Assembly (NCBI GenBank): GCA_028564705.1
Contig: JAPXFQ010002662.1
Span: forward strand, 1,488,001 to 1,552,000
DNA length: 64,000 nucleotides
From: Apricaphanius iberus
Lineage: Eukaryota; Chordata; Actinopteri; Cyprinodontiformes; Aphaniidae
Direction: 5' to 3'
Part shown: positions 22,901 through 36,181 of the stretch, one piece after another
How positions within the stretch are numbered: the first letter of the stretch is position 1
Layout of the letters: each line of letters begins with the position of its first letter
Made by a program: the position numbers and the translations under genes
The notes under the pieces: model-generated
What the model was told of the DNA's origin: nothing
What the model saw: the letters and a program-made list of their open reading frames with translations, nothing else
The model's database searches: none

Positions 22901-25900
22901 TTTTTTCCTTATATTTGCATTAAATTGTTGCTTAGAAACTTTAATAGGAACTCATTAAAATGCAACTCACTGCCTTCCAGAGTATTCCGTCCAGCTACAT
23001 ATCTGGTTTGAAAAATGCAGCAAAAAGAGGCGTTGCCTGGTGGATGCGGTAGTTATAGAGGAGAGCACTTGTGGCATCAACACTTTCTTGCTATTCCAAC
23101 TCACTATGGAGGTAAGGCTAAGACTGGGCTTCTTTTAATACTCCACATGATGGCTATCGTCAGCAATAAAGGCTCAGCAAGTAGCAATGCCCGATTTAAC
23201 TTTAAATGCAGTGTAAAGCTTTTAACCTGAATAGGGCTGACTGTTTTTGGTAGAAAAATTTCTATTTCTATTGAAATGTACTTAAATACCAAAAATGACT
23301 ATACATGTAGACAGAACTATTGGACACTCATTTATAGTTTATCAGCAAACAAAACTTGATTTGGGGGCGAGTTACGCTTTAAGTAGAAAGACCATCCAGC
23401 TGCAATAAACCAGTTCAAGAAGGCAAGCAAGGACCACACATACTGCTCTGGGCTGTGCTACACAAGCGTAATCCTGACTGTTAGAACTGCAGATGCAAGC
23501 ATACTGATTGCTTTAACTTGCTAACAAATATGTGTTAAACAGGTGGGTGATAAGGAGGTGCACATCTCTGGTGTTCAGCCAGGCTGAAGACGAGCTGCTG
23601 GTGGCTGACAAGTCTGGAGATGTTTACTCCTTCTCTGTGGTGGAACCAGAGAGGGAGGGTGAGCTGAGGATGGGCCACCTTTCAATGTTGCTCGCAGTGG
23701 TAAGAATCGAGTTGTTTGTTGTTTTAGGCGGATAAATATTAACATATTTTTTGTATTTGTGAAATGTCAGAACAAAAGATTTATTTTAAAGGAGATATAT
23801 CATGCTTTTAAATCCTTCCTTTTCACATGTAAATCATTCACTTGTGGTCTATGTAAAGTAGAACCACAGTGGTTTGGTCTGAATTCCATGTTATTGTAGC
23901 CCCACAGACCCTCCTTATACCGTTCTGAGGAGCATCTTTAGAGCAACTCATTTTCGTGCAGTCCCTTTAAATGTAAGCAAAACATTTCATGCCCCCCTCC
24001 CGGTTACAGAGCGTTCCGCTCCACCCCGTTCTGAAATTTTTGTAGTCTGATAGCAGCGATTCGATTACTACCGGCAGATACATTTTTTATTGCGAAGCTA
24101 TCGTCGCTAAATTCCTGTACATCATGTGTACCCCACGACAAAAACCGGCAAAAAAAGCCCAATCATTTTATTCAAAGCATGCAGTACAGTTATATCCTCA
24201 GCTAAAAGCTAGCACACATCGCTAACAGAAGCAGAATGTACAATGCTACAACTATCAAAACAATCGCCCGTACGACATATCAACACACAACATTCATGTC
24301 TAAAATAAAGTTTACTGTCATTTTAGTGTTATTTGAAGCTTACCGCTTTGCTTTGTCCGTCGTTTCCGTGGAGAGAAGGAACTGACCCCTCAATCAGACG
24401 AAGTCTTTTTGGCAAATCCCTCCTGATACAGACCGAGGTTGCTGAAGCACTCGTCCTCGAAGTGCTTCGCGCAAACGAGGAGAACTTTCCCCACGGATGT
24501 CGGTATATTTCCACTAAAAATAAAATTTAACCAGGCACTTCTCAGAGGCTCTGATGCTGGGGGTCGATGTAGGGATTTGTGTGGGTTAATACACCCAATA
24601 ACTGAACATTTTGACTTGCTTTCTTGTAATTTCGACATGACTGACCTTGGACTACAAAATCGCTGTGGGGGAGAAAAAATGGCGGCTTCACGAAATTGGT
24701 TACCCGGAAGTCCATTACCTTATTTGGCAGTTCAACAACAAATGCTGTGACGTAATAGACAAGAAAACGTAATAGCGAATAGAGAAAACTAAACAGACTG
24801 AAAAATATGACCAAAAAAGAATGTAAAGATATAAACACAGCACCAGAAGAGAATAAATGTAAGTTGTCTGCACTCCTAAACACCCAAAATACACATTTAC
24901 ATGCATTTAAGGGCTAAAAAAGTGGATTTTCCATGATATGTCTCCTTTAAAAATTTCATTAAAGGCAGAAGTATACATACACTTCTTTAATATTTGATAG
25001 AATACTAATACAAGAATCTATTTTACTTGGGCCAATTTTTTTAGGCACCCATGCACAAAGTTATTACAATAGTTTGCTGAAATTTTTGTCCACTCTTGAC
25101 AGAACTGATGTAACTGGGTGGATCAAGGTTTAACATTTTTTTTAGTAATTGCCACACTTTTTTAATGGGATTAAGGTCAGGGCTTTGTGACCTTGATTTT
25201 GTTGTTCTTTTGCCACTTTGTAACTAATTTGGAGGCATACTTGGGCTCATTATTAATTTGCAGGACCCATTTGCGGCCAAATTTTAACTTCCTGGCTGAT
25301 GGCTTTAGATGTTCATTCAATATGTCCACATAAACAAAATTTCCTATGATGATGATTGATCTGTTTTCAATTCATTTTATTTTCAGGTTATGTTATTGAA
25401 ACTCATTTGCATTATAAAAATGTTGTAATTGCAGATTGACAAACACCTGTTACCTACCCCAGCCACCCAGCCGCACGTATAAACACATGCACATATGACA
25501 CAAAAACTGAATAAAATAACTTTCAACTAGAAAAGCACTCGGAGGGAGCAGACATCCGCCAGGGCACCCCAGCCCCCCACCATAACTTTTTGAGTTATGT
25601 TGCTAACAGACCAAAAACAAAACCTGGTGAAAACATGACCTCCTTGGCAGAGGTAATAATAAAAAAATGAAACAAATGAATCCGCTCAGAAATTACTTGC
25701 ATGAGTTTCCTTAAGAAGCTCAGGAAGGGGTCCCAGATCTTGTTAAATCTGTTTACCACTCCCTCCGTGGTGAAATGGATTTTCCCCCAAATTTAAAAAA
25801 ATGAATGAGGTATGGAGTTCCTCCACTTTGAGAGAATGAACTGTTGAGACACCAAGAGCAACAGGCTAGGGGTCTCATTTATAAATGTTGCGTACGCACA

Positions 25901-28900
25901 AAACGGGGCCTGAAACTGGCGTACGCCACTTTTAAAGCAAAAGTTGCGATTTATAAAAAACAGACTTGACGGGGAAATGTGCGCACCTGTACGCCAACTC
26001 TGACCCGTGCATACGGACATTTTGGAGACGAGGGAATCGACGACGCAGTTGGTGAGGTGGTGCACTGCAGCCAGACTGCATATTACTCCTCTCACACATA
26101 TAATTTCACCTCACACCAAACATTAATTATGGATTCATGTTATTATAAACATCCAAACCAGCAATGATATCTATTGTAGCTTTGAGGTGAGCCTTAAACT
26201 CAGATAAAAGGGCTGGGACTGTATGCCAATTAATAAATTGAATCATCTGTACCATATATCATTGATTGGTACGTTCATTATGCCAAGGAAGGATGCAAAC
26301 AGTCTTATTGCTGCCAATAGAAATACCCCAACTACCTGCAAGCGTAATATTTGAGATGGATGCACTGGCTTTGCTGGAAGATTTTGTAAATGGAAGGATT
26401 AGGAGATAACGCGTGTTAATGGATCATGCGGACCTCCTTGCCCATGATAATGACAGGCTAATAAGCAGATTCAGATTCCCTAGAGCTGTGATCTTGGATC
26501 TCTGTGCTGAATTTGGCCAGGCATTGTAGAGACCGTCCAGGCGGAAACGGGCCATTCCAGTCCAGCTGCAGGTGCTCACCACTCTGGGGTTTCATGGTTG
26601 TTACCAGCGGGAATTAGCCGACAGCTATGTGACAGAGTTACATGATTCTTACTTTTCTGCCCAAAGTCCCTTTTTGGAAATAATGCCTTCAAATATGTTA
26701 TATTTATTAACAAGGTCTAGGATATTGCAGCCGTCCTTGAGTGCAATAATGCGTGCAGTCTAGGATGGGATCATTAAATTGAGCAGGCGATACATCACGT
26801 TTCCATATACTGTGGGGGAGCAGGCCGAAATTAAGATGCAATTTGCAGCAATGTCCGGTTTCCCAAACATAATCGCCGCAAGTTATTTTTTTCCCCCTCG
26901 ACTTTGAGGTCTGATCCCTTGTTTTTATTTCGGGTACCGTGCTGTCAGTCTGCACTGCAGACGCCACATGCTGCCACTCGCAGTTCTTCCTTTTATTTGT
27001 GACACTGCTGCTGTGTCCACCAAATAAAATGTCTCTTCTAGCCTCAACTTCACCCACTAGCACTTCAGTCAACATCGCCGTAAAGTTTCTCTTCTTGTTT
27101 TTCTTTTGATGTTGCCATATTTCCCCGTTTCTTCATATGAATCAATAGTCATGTCCTGCTTTGCATTGACCTTTTATAGCCAGATGTTCAGGGCGGGATA
27201 TGAGCCAAATTCACGTGCGCAAACTTCCAAGAAGACTGTGATTTATAAAGGGGAAATTGCTTACACCTGTGCGTAGGCATGGTTTTATTAATCAGAAATC
27301 TTTCTGGCGTACGCAAACTTTTTGTTTTGGTCGTACGTACACTTTAATGTAGGGATTCTACGCAATGTTTTATAAATGAGACCCCAGAACTTTTCCCTTG
27401 CTTTTTAGTGAATTATTGTCCAGAGCTAAGTCAAAGATGGCAGCCATAGAGTTTGGAACAATTCGATGATAAAGAATTTCCGAGATCTGCTGAAAATATT
27501 ATGTCCACAATTTTAAAAGCAATGTAGCAGCAATCAAAGGGGCAGCCTTGGATTTAGGGCTGTATGAAAAAAACACACAAAAAAATCGATTCTGAATCGA
27601 TTCTTAGAAAAATTCTAAGAATCAAATCGGTTCACAAGTTCAAAAATAGGTGTCATTAGTTCAACATGGTGTCATTGTTTAACATTGTTTGTCCTTTTTT
27701 ACAGCTGAAATAAGAGTTAAAAGTCCAGACAGCCGTTAATAGCAGTGTTAATAGTTTTTCCTAGTAAGCTATTACTCACCCAGTGTTAAATCATTGAATT
27801 AAAGGCATATAATTAAGACATGGCTCAAAAGACGTTTTGAATAGCACTGACTCATATCTATGTCGAACTTGATTAGATTGAATTGGATTGTGATGATCAA
27901 TTCTAACTCTTGAGAATTGGAATCCAATCGACTCTTGTAATTTGAATCGATTCCCCCCCCATATTTGCGTTTTTATCACAAGTATGGTCAACCTCAGGCT
28001 TTGTTTTAGACATGAATTTGATGGACTATAAATTGTATAAAAGCATGTCTGGCACATACAGATGAAGAGTTAAGCGTTTAAGGATTTAAAGTTCAATGTT
28101 TCCTCTGTAAGAGTGAATTTGATGTTGCTCCAAGGTTTCTTCTGATAGCAATCAAAGAAGCACTATGCATTTTAGAGATAAGTCTGTGAAGTTTTGACAT
28201 GATACCTTTGGATATTGGGTTACAAGAAGGAAACGCATCAGTCTGGTTGCTTTGGGGTTAACAGGGAAAAACAATTTCTCTCATCAACTTCTGAATGTGG
28301 TGCCTTACCTGCAGAAGCCTTACAAATATCAGTCTGTTATCAAAAGTCTGGTTGAGTTGGGAGAAAGAGAAAATTATGATAATAGAATGTAATGGCAGTC
28401 TAAGACTCTTAATAAAGATGAGAGAGATTCCTTTAAGCGTTCGGAGGTTTTAATAAAAGTTAAATTGATCATACAGGAGAACAGCACAGATCACAGTGAA
28501 TGCTGAATGCTGCCCCCCTCCTACTCCTCCCTCCTAACTACCCCTACTACCCAACTATCTAACAAGCTCATATGAAAATAAGTATTTATAAAGTTCAGCA
28601 AACTTGCCTCTATAACTTTGAAGACAAAACTATTAATCTCAGGGTGGGGATTTCTGGCTCTTTAGCTGTGAATAAGTGACTTTTGACATATACAAAACAA
28701 TGGCAATAGCTTGGGTTATATGTAACGCAATAAGAGAAACTCTCAAAACTAAGTATGTAAGAAGAATCAATATTTTCTCAGGCAGTGATGTCTTCTCTAA
28801 CCTCGAACTCAACACCTGTTGTCTGGCTTCTCTGCTCTCAGTGTTAATAATACTCAAAGATTAATCATAATAAATTTTTCGATCACAGTCTCCTACCCAT

Positions 28901-31900
28901 TTATTTAATCTCAAAGATAAATCAAAATACTAAGAAAAATTAACAATCAACAATTACTAACCTAAGAGACGGGCAGCATTCAAAAAGAAAGACAATAAAA
29001 ATGGTTCAAATAATTTCAATTATTACATGTCACATTGAATCATATCTAACAAAATTATCTAATCTAAGCATCCATCTTAATGACATTATCTGAACTTCAT
29101 AACAGCATCCCATACAAAAATCCCGCTAGGGCGTAAGATAAGCAACCTCCCAACTATGGTCGTGTTGTCCTTGCGCACGACAGGCGGGCAAAAGTATGAG
29201 ACGGCCACTAGCCCCAAGGTGGCACTCCTGTTTGGTTCCTCATTAGTCAGGATGCATAAACATAACTGCAAAACGAAGAAAAGGGGCTTAATGTTAGGCA
29301 GTATCAATCCAGTACACAACAAAAATCAAAACAATTCTAAATATAAATTGAAAAATGTACTCTTCACTTAAATGAGTCAGGCATCCACAGCGTGAACCTC
29401 AAAATCAAAATCAGTCACTCTTTGCTCAGCACCACAGTGACCCTTTAAGATGTTATACAAAAGAACAAATCAGTAGTAATCAACCATAATATAAAACAAA
29501 CAGGGAAAAATATTATATTCAATAATGATTATAATGATTTGACATGTTAAAAATCAAGACAAAAAGCTAAAAATGTAAAAATCTGTCATCCACCTTTTTC
29601 ATTCTTAACTAACAACTAAGTATGAAAAACTAAAGAACAAAACAAATATCAAAACTTAACTGAATAAATGACTAAAACTAAAAAAAATTAATGTAAATGA
29701 AATTGATTTGAATACATGAAATGGAATAATAAATGAATAATACAAATTCAGTTTCAGTTACATTTTAAATAACTGAAAAATGTAAAAAAACAAAACCAAC
29801 CACAACAAAAACAAATTTAATTGAAAATGATCGAATGAAGAATAATATAAGAAAAAAATAAAGATAAAAATGAAAAATCAAATCAAACCCCTCTTTTGTC
29901 GTTCATCTCCGGGATGAGTCCGCTAAACCTCCTTAGAAAAATACAATACATCAATCATAGGGAAAAAACATCATTCAACCTAATTCACAAAGTGATTTAA
30001 AGGAAGTCGTCATACACCTGTAAACTAATTAATTATATAACTCGAGGTCATTCAGTAAGTCCATACCTATTTCATCTACAAACAGTTCTTTCCCATTTCC
30101 ATCTCGTCAAATCGAGTCTGCATCAGGCCCGTAGGTGACCTCTGCATCAGTTCAGCTCAGGCGACCTCTCGTCCCTGCTGCAGAGTCCAAACGACGCCCC
30201 ATATCAAAAACAGAACACAAAAAATATCAAAATCACAATATCACAGTCGTTATTGCTCTGGATCCCCAGAGCGTTGACTAATGTGTCTCCTTCTCCATTT
30301 TTTCACTTCCCATGATTCGATGATTAGTGAGAAAAAAAATCTTGAATCACAGTTTTTCAAATCAAGTTTTGTGTCAGAGTCTACTTCTGTTTTTCTGCTT
30401 CAGCAGTGGTAGGTTTGTCCAAAATCGATCCAGTCACTCTTTCACACGACTGGCATGCACCCAAGTTGCTCTCTCAGTGACTTTGACAGCGGTGAAGGTC
30501 ACCAGAAGAACTTGAAAAGGCCCTTGCCATTTTTTAGTTCTCTAGTGTTTTCGACTCAGATCCCCGATCAAAAGATCCTAGGTTACACAGTCTCCAGGTC
30601 TGATTGGATGGAGTGGTCCCGCTGCCACTTGTTGGTGCACCTGGTTAAGAGTCTCAGAGATTTTTGCAGTGAGAAATCATTACATCATCACATAGGTCTG
30701 TAGAAAGGTGTGGTCTTGCAGGTGGGCTTAACCCCACCTCAGAAGGTCTGCCAAAAGAAATCTCAAAAGGACTCAGATTATTTTCAGCCCTTTTTCTCAT
30801 TCTCATGTAGAACAAAGCCAGAGGCAAAGCTCTGACCCTAGACAGCCCTGTTTCCTCACAACACTTAGAAAGCTTAGCTTCTAAAGTGCCATTTTCATGT
30901 TCGACAGAAAACCACACCCCCTCTCCTGTTTTACAACTGGCTTTTTCCCATGCTGTTATCTCAGAAGAGGTGGCAAAAATTTGCATAGCAGTTAAATCAG
31001 ACATGTCAGGTAATTCATCTATCTGCTCAATCGCAGCACAGGTAGTTTGCACCGGTTGACCTGCCCCTGCTTTGGCGGCAGCATCAGCCCTGGCATTTCC
31101 AAGACTCACAGCATCCTTGGACATTGTGTGAGGAGCACAATTCACAACAACAATTTTGGATGGCAACAAAATCGCATCAAGGAGGTCAGCAACCTGTGAT
31201 GCATTCAAAATCTGCTTACCATCAGACCTCAAGAACCTTCTGTGCTTCCACAGAGCTCCCAAATGGTGGACCACGCCACTGCATAGCTGCTGTCACTGTA
31301 TATGGTAACAGACCTGTTTTTAGCCAGCTCACAGGCATTCGTCAACACAACCAACTCTGCCGTCTGGGCGGTGAAATGTGACGGAAGGCTTCCTGCACAC
31401 AAAGTACAATGGTCAGAACAAACAGAATAACCCACTCTGCTTTTACCCCTGGCATCTCTGAAAGCTGTGCCTTCAACGTAGAGAATCATGTCTGGATTCT
31501 CCAGTGGGGTGTCTGACAAATCAAGACGAGGTTTACACAGTACCTCAAATTCCCTTTGGCAGTCTCGGGGGTCTCCGTCATCCCCTGTGGGTAGCAACCT
31601 GGCAGGATTGAGAACATCACATCTCACCTCATCAACCATTTGAATAAATGGTTTACCTGTGTCTGGCCAAGCCAGAACGGGGGGGCTTTGCAGAGCTTCC
31701 TTAAGCTCCTCAAATGACCGCAAAGCCTCAGGGGTCCACTGGACAGCATCAGAGGCTGTCATATTCCTGCCATGAATCAAATCAGAGAGTGGTTTTTCCA
31801 ACACTGCGTAGTCCAGAATGAAATTCCGGCAATAAGACGTCAAACCCAAGAAAGACACCATCTGTTTCTCATTTACTGGTCTCTGCAACCGCTGAATAGC

Positions 31901-34900
31901 AGCAACTCTTTCGGAAAAAATAAATTTTGACCCCTTGGAAACCACATGACCCCTAAAAATGACCTCTAATTTTGCAAACTGCAGCTTCGATAAGCTGGCT
32001 TTGTGCCCACAAGCATGCAAATGCTTCAACAACTTAACAGTGTCTCTCTCACACTGTTCCTTAGACGGAGAAGAAATCATCAGACCATCAACAAACTGTA
32101 TCAGGGCGGAGCCAAGTGACGGCTCAAGCCCTTCCAAGCTCAGCTTTAACACAGTGTTAAAAATAGTGGGAGCTTCAACGTAGCTTTGTGGAAGTCTAGT
32201 AAAGGTGAACATTTTCCCTTCAAACTCAAAAGCAAACCAAAACTGGCTGTCAGGGTCCACAGGAACACTGAAGAAAGCATTACTGAGGTCCACCACTGAG
32301 AAATTAGAAGCTGAAGGGGGCACTTGCGCTAGAACATTGCACGGATTTGGGAAACCTGATGCCCTCGGCATCACAGCAGCATTTACACGTTTCAAATCCT
32401 GCACAAAACTCCATTCCTCCCCTTTTTCACTGATTTCCTTCAGTGGAAAAATCGGACTACGGACAGGTGAATCAGTACATTCAACAATGATTCCTGCTTT
32501 TAACAGCGAATCGAACACTGGTTTGATCTCACGCTCGACTTCTGGTTTCAACGGGTACTGGCGTTGTACGGGTCGAAAAGAAGATTTTGGTGTTATTTTA
32601 ATGGGTGTACAACCCTTAATTAACCCCACATCATGTGAATTTTTTGCCCACAAATCATTCGGAACCCCTTTGAGCAAAGGGTGCATTTCTGAGCCGTCGG
32701 TCGCAACTTCATCATGTAGAAAAACATGAGAAAGCATCTCATCAGGGTCCTCAGTTAAATGAATCACCCTGGTGACATGCACGATGGAGATCAGCGAACA
32801 CTTGTAAAGTTTAGCAGATCTGGAGTAGAGGATGGAACGGTCACTCTCAGCTCGCTCCCAATCAGAAGCTGACTGAGCGCGATGAACGAGGTCAGATACC
32901 ATTTCCCACTCTTCACCCTCAGGTTTAGATAGGGAAATGTATGGATCACATTTCTGGAATCGGTAGAGCGTTTTCTGTTCAGGTGTGAGACAGATGGTCA
33001 CTGCTGATGTATGTGTGTCCCACAAAATAGAAGTTATGTTCAAAGTGTCTGTGTCTGAGGTGAACCATGCCTGCTCATATTCTATGTCTGGTCCTGCAAA
33101 AACATGTGTTGTGCAATTTAGTTCCTCCTCTGGCATAAAAACAGAAGCTGGACTTACCAGGTTCTGAGCAGTCTGGAGGAAAGTTTTGGTCGTGGTACCT
33201 GTTAAAAGCTTCCACTGGTATTCATGTCTGAGATCATGAGGCGTGTGTTTCACTGCTGTCAGGATTGGTGTCTCCTGTGCAGGAACAACTTCAATGCCTT
33301 GGGGTGACGAAAAAAGAGAAATGTTAAGCTTGCACATTAAATCTCTGCCTAATAAGTTCACAGGACATTGCTCAGAGATTAAGAATCCATATTTAAAAGC
33401 TGGCCCAGCTCCCAATTGACAACGGAGTGGGTAACTGAATCGTTCTTTCACAACCTGACCAGATGCTGAAATTGAGAAGACATGGTTCCCACTGAGTTTT
33501 GGCGGTGGACGTAGAGCTGTGTGCTTCAACACAGAATGAGTTGCGCCAGAATCGACCATGCATTCTATAGTTGTACCTGAGACAGGACAGGTAAGGCTTT
33601 GTACGCATCAGAAGTCAGTTGTGCGTACGTACCTGACAGTGGCATTTGTTGTGGTTCTAAATGTGCAATGGCTTCTGTAATCAAAGTGTGAGGGTTAGAA
33701 CTTTGATCTAAATGGTTAGTGCAGGAAGCAAGTTCTTCATTGCTGGCAATCTCATTTAACTTGCAGCATTTTCATTGCTGGCATCATGATTTACATCACA
33801 AAAAACAATCTCTCCATCATCAACAGGTTGTTCATTACAAACATTTTCATTTATAACATCATCACTAAAATCTGATTGTCACTTTCAGAATGTGTTTCAT
33901 CATCACATTCAGATTGTTCATCACTTTCAAAGTGAACCTGTGTGTGTTTGTGTGTACGTCAGACCTCTAAATCCAAAAGCTGGTGAAATGGAGAAATCTC
34001 CTGTCTGTTTGGAACATGAAGTCCGACCCCTATGTCAATCAGCTCGCTTAGTCCATGAACCACGCCTCTGCTCGCTGTTGCATTCGTCAGTGATGTAGTC
34101 CCGCTCCTTGCATCGCCCGAAATCATGCACATTTTCAACAGAGGTTAGAGGAAGACTGACCTCTCTTTGTTTGTTATTAATGCTTATTAAATTAATGCTT
34201 ACTGTGAGCAGTTCGTCCCGTGGCTTTTCCGGTTCAACTACGGGTGCCATTGGTTGAACACAGCCGTCGTCACTGAGTTCCGCCTCTGGTGCCTGGTCAG
34301 GATTGGCTGCTCTTCCCGTCTGCTCCAGTGTGACCGTCTCCCATTGGTTTAGACGCACAGGGTCATACCTCAAGCTCCCGTCAAACGATCTTTATTTCGC
34401 CAACTCAGGAAATGAAGGTCTGACGCCAGTCTGTATGTCAGGTGCGGTAGGGAAAGATGGGAAAGAATCAGAAACAGCAGACCAACTAACACAGTGATTT
34501 TCCTGTTTATTACGTTCGGGTGAAAGTAACGTATTTCCACACAGTCTTGTCATCACACCAGAACCATCAAACCTTCTCTTCACCCCCTTGTGATTCGTCT
34601 TTCTGTCGCGAAACACAGCTTCAGCCTGCCACAACAGAAACACCCTTCTCTGATGTCCAATGTTTTTCTTTAAACCTTTATGAAAAATGGTCTTCGCCAA
34701 TTTCTTTTCTTCAGAAATTAATTTCTGCTCAAGTTTCTCCACACGTGAAAGCTCCAAACTACCGCCGATAGGAAAACCCCAGTTATTAACCCAGAAAGTG
34801 ACATACTGTACACCTTCCAAGCCAAACTTGGTGCCCATGAAGTGGCACTCAGGGCTGTCCGGAGGAGGAAGCTTAGTTTTTGCTGAGCCCATCTTTTCAA

Positions 34901-36129
34901 TGTTTGAGAAGAGGTCAGCAAAACCCCTCAATTAAATACAAGCGAAATTATTTCTAAACGACGCACAGTACTGCGTTTGCAAAGCATCGCAACAATGTAC
35001 AAACATTTTTTCTTTTAAAAATTAAGATCAACGAAAAAAATTAAGATGAGAAGAAATCTCTCACCCGGGCGTGCGTCCTTCCAGACAGCGCACGGAAGCC
35101 CAAGGAGGACCAAACCCCCGCTTCTCCGAAGATGGGAGTTCACGGGCCGGTCGCTGATCCCGGGTCGTCCAGACAACTTGGTTCTCCTTTGGAATCTGAT
35201 CCGCTGTTGGAAGCCGAAAAACGTTTGGGTGCCAAGAATGTAATGGCAGTCTAAGACTCTTAATAAAGATGAGAGAGATTCCTTTAAGCGTTCGGAGGTT
35301 TTAATAAAAGTTGAATTGATCATACAGGAGAACAGCACAGATCACAGTGAATGCTGAATGCTGCCCCCATCCTACTCCTACTCCTACCTCCTCCCTCCTA
35401 ACTATCCCTACTACCCAACTACCTAACAAGCTCATATGAAAATAAGTATTTATAAAGTTCAGCAACCTTGCCTCTATAACTTTGAAGACAAAACTATTAA
35501 TCTCAGGGTGTTGATATCTCCGGATGAAGACATCTGGCTCTTTAGCTGTGAATAAGTGACTTTTGACATATACAAAACAAAGGCAATAGCTTGGGTTATA
35601 TGTAACACAATAAGAGAAACTCTCAAAACTAAGTATGTAAGAAGAATCAATATTTTCTCAGGCACTGATGTCTTCTCTAACCTCGAACTCAACACCTGTT
35701 GTCTGGCTTCTCTGCTCTCAGTGTTAATAATACTCAAAGATTAATCATAATAATAAATTTTTCGATCACAAAATCTTCCAGACATTTGATATGTAAAAGT
35801 ATGAGTAAAGGCAATCAGAAAAGCTTTACAGGCCTAGTGCTTTCTAAATTGCACCCAAATATGCAAGGAATGTGCCAGGATTCGTGCAGGGCCTGTTTGA
35901 ACACAGAGGGAGTTCACCAGTCAGAAAGGCTCGAAACGAAATCTGAAGGCATGCGTGTACCTTCATTAAAGGTGCTGTCAGGAGTAATTGAGGGAGAGAT
36001 TTTTTTAAATTCAACCATCAAGGCCTCCTAAAATCAGATCCCCCTCCTGCTCCCTCTTGCCCCAACTCAATAATTGTGCATGCACATCACCTGTGTTGTC
36101 ACAGCAGGTCAAAAAGGAAAGCAGCAAGC

Positions 36130-36181
<52 letters not shown>

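Larger units (their letters stand above)
25869..27385. mobile_element. PIF/Harbinger transposon, two convergent genes, internally deleted
   Basis: Ends ggggtctcatttataaa and tttataaatgagacccc are perfect 17-bp terminal inverted repeats. Further inward, gcgtacgcac and cgtacgtac motifs repeat. The 1,517-bp body carries the start of a HARBI1-like transposase on + and a SANT/Myb-like accessory gene on minus, the two-gene layout of the superfamily. The catalytic DDE part of the transposase is deleted. The 3-bp target duplication is not clear. Confidence 0.85.
28388..35770 (-). mobile_element. Endogenous retrovirus (ERV/LTR element), antisense, defective
   Basis: Two direct LTRs (28388-28887 and 35239-35770) with TGT...ACA ends enclose a minus-strand Gag, protease, reverse transcriptase, RNase H and integrase. 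By eye the LTRs differ at about 2% of positions plus a few indels. Pol resembles endogenous retroviruses of fish. The integrase core is mostly deleted, no Env is recognisable, and the reverse transcriptase active site is altered, so the copy is defective. A target duplication is not clear. Confidence 0.88.

Noticed and set aside
31959..32729. + strand ORFs opposite ERV pol
   Set aside because: Shadows of the minus-strand reverse transcriptase reading frame.
36132..36173. Transcription terminator
   Set aside because: A 42-base T-run in vertebrate intron DNA is better explained as a retroposon tail or slippage tract.
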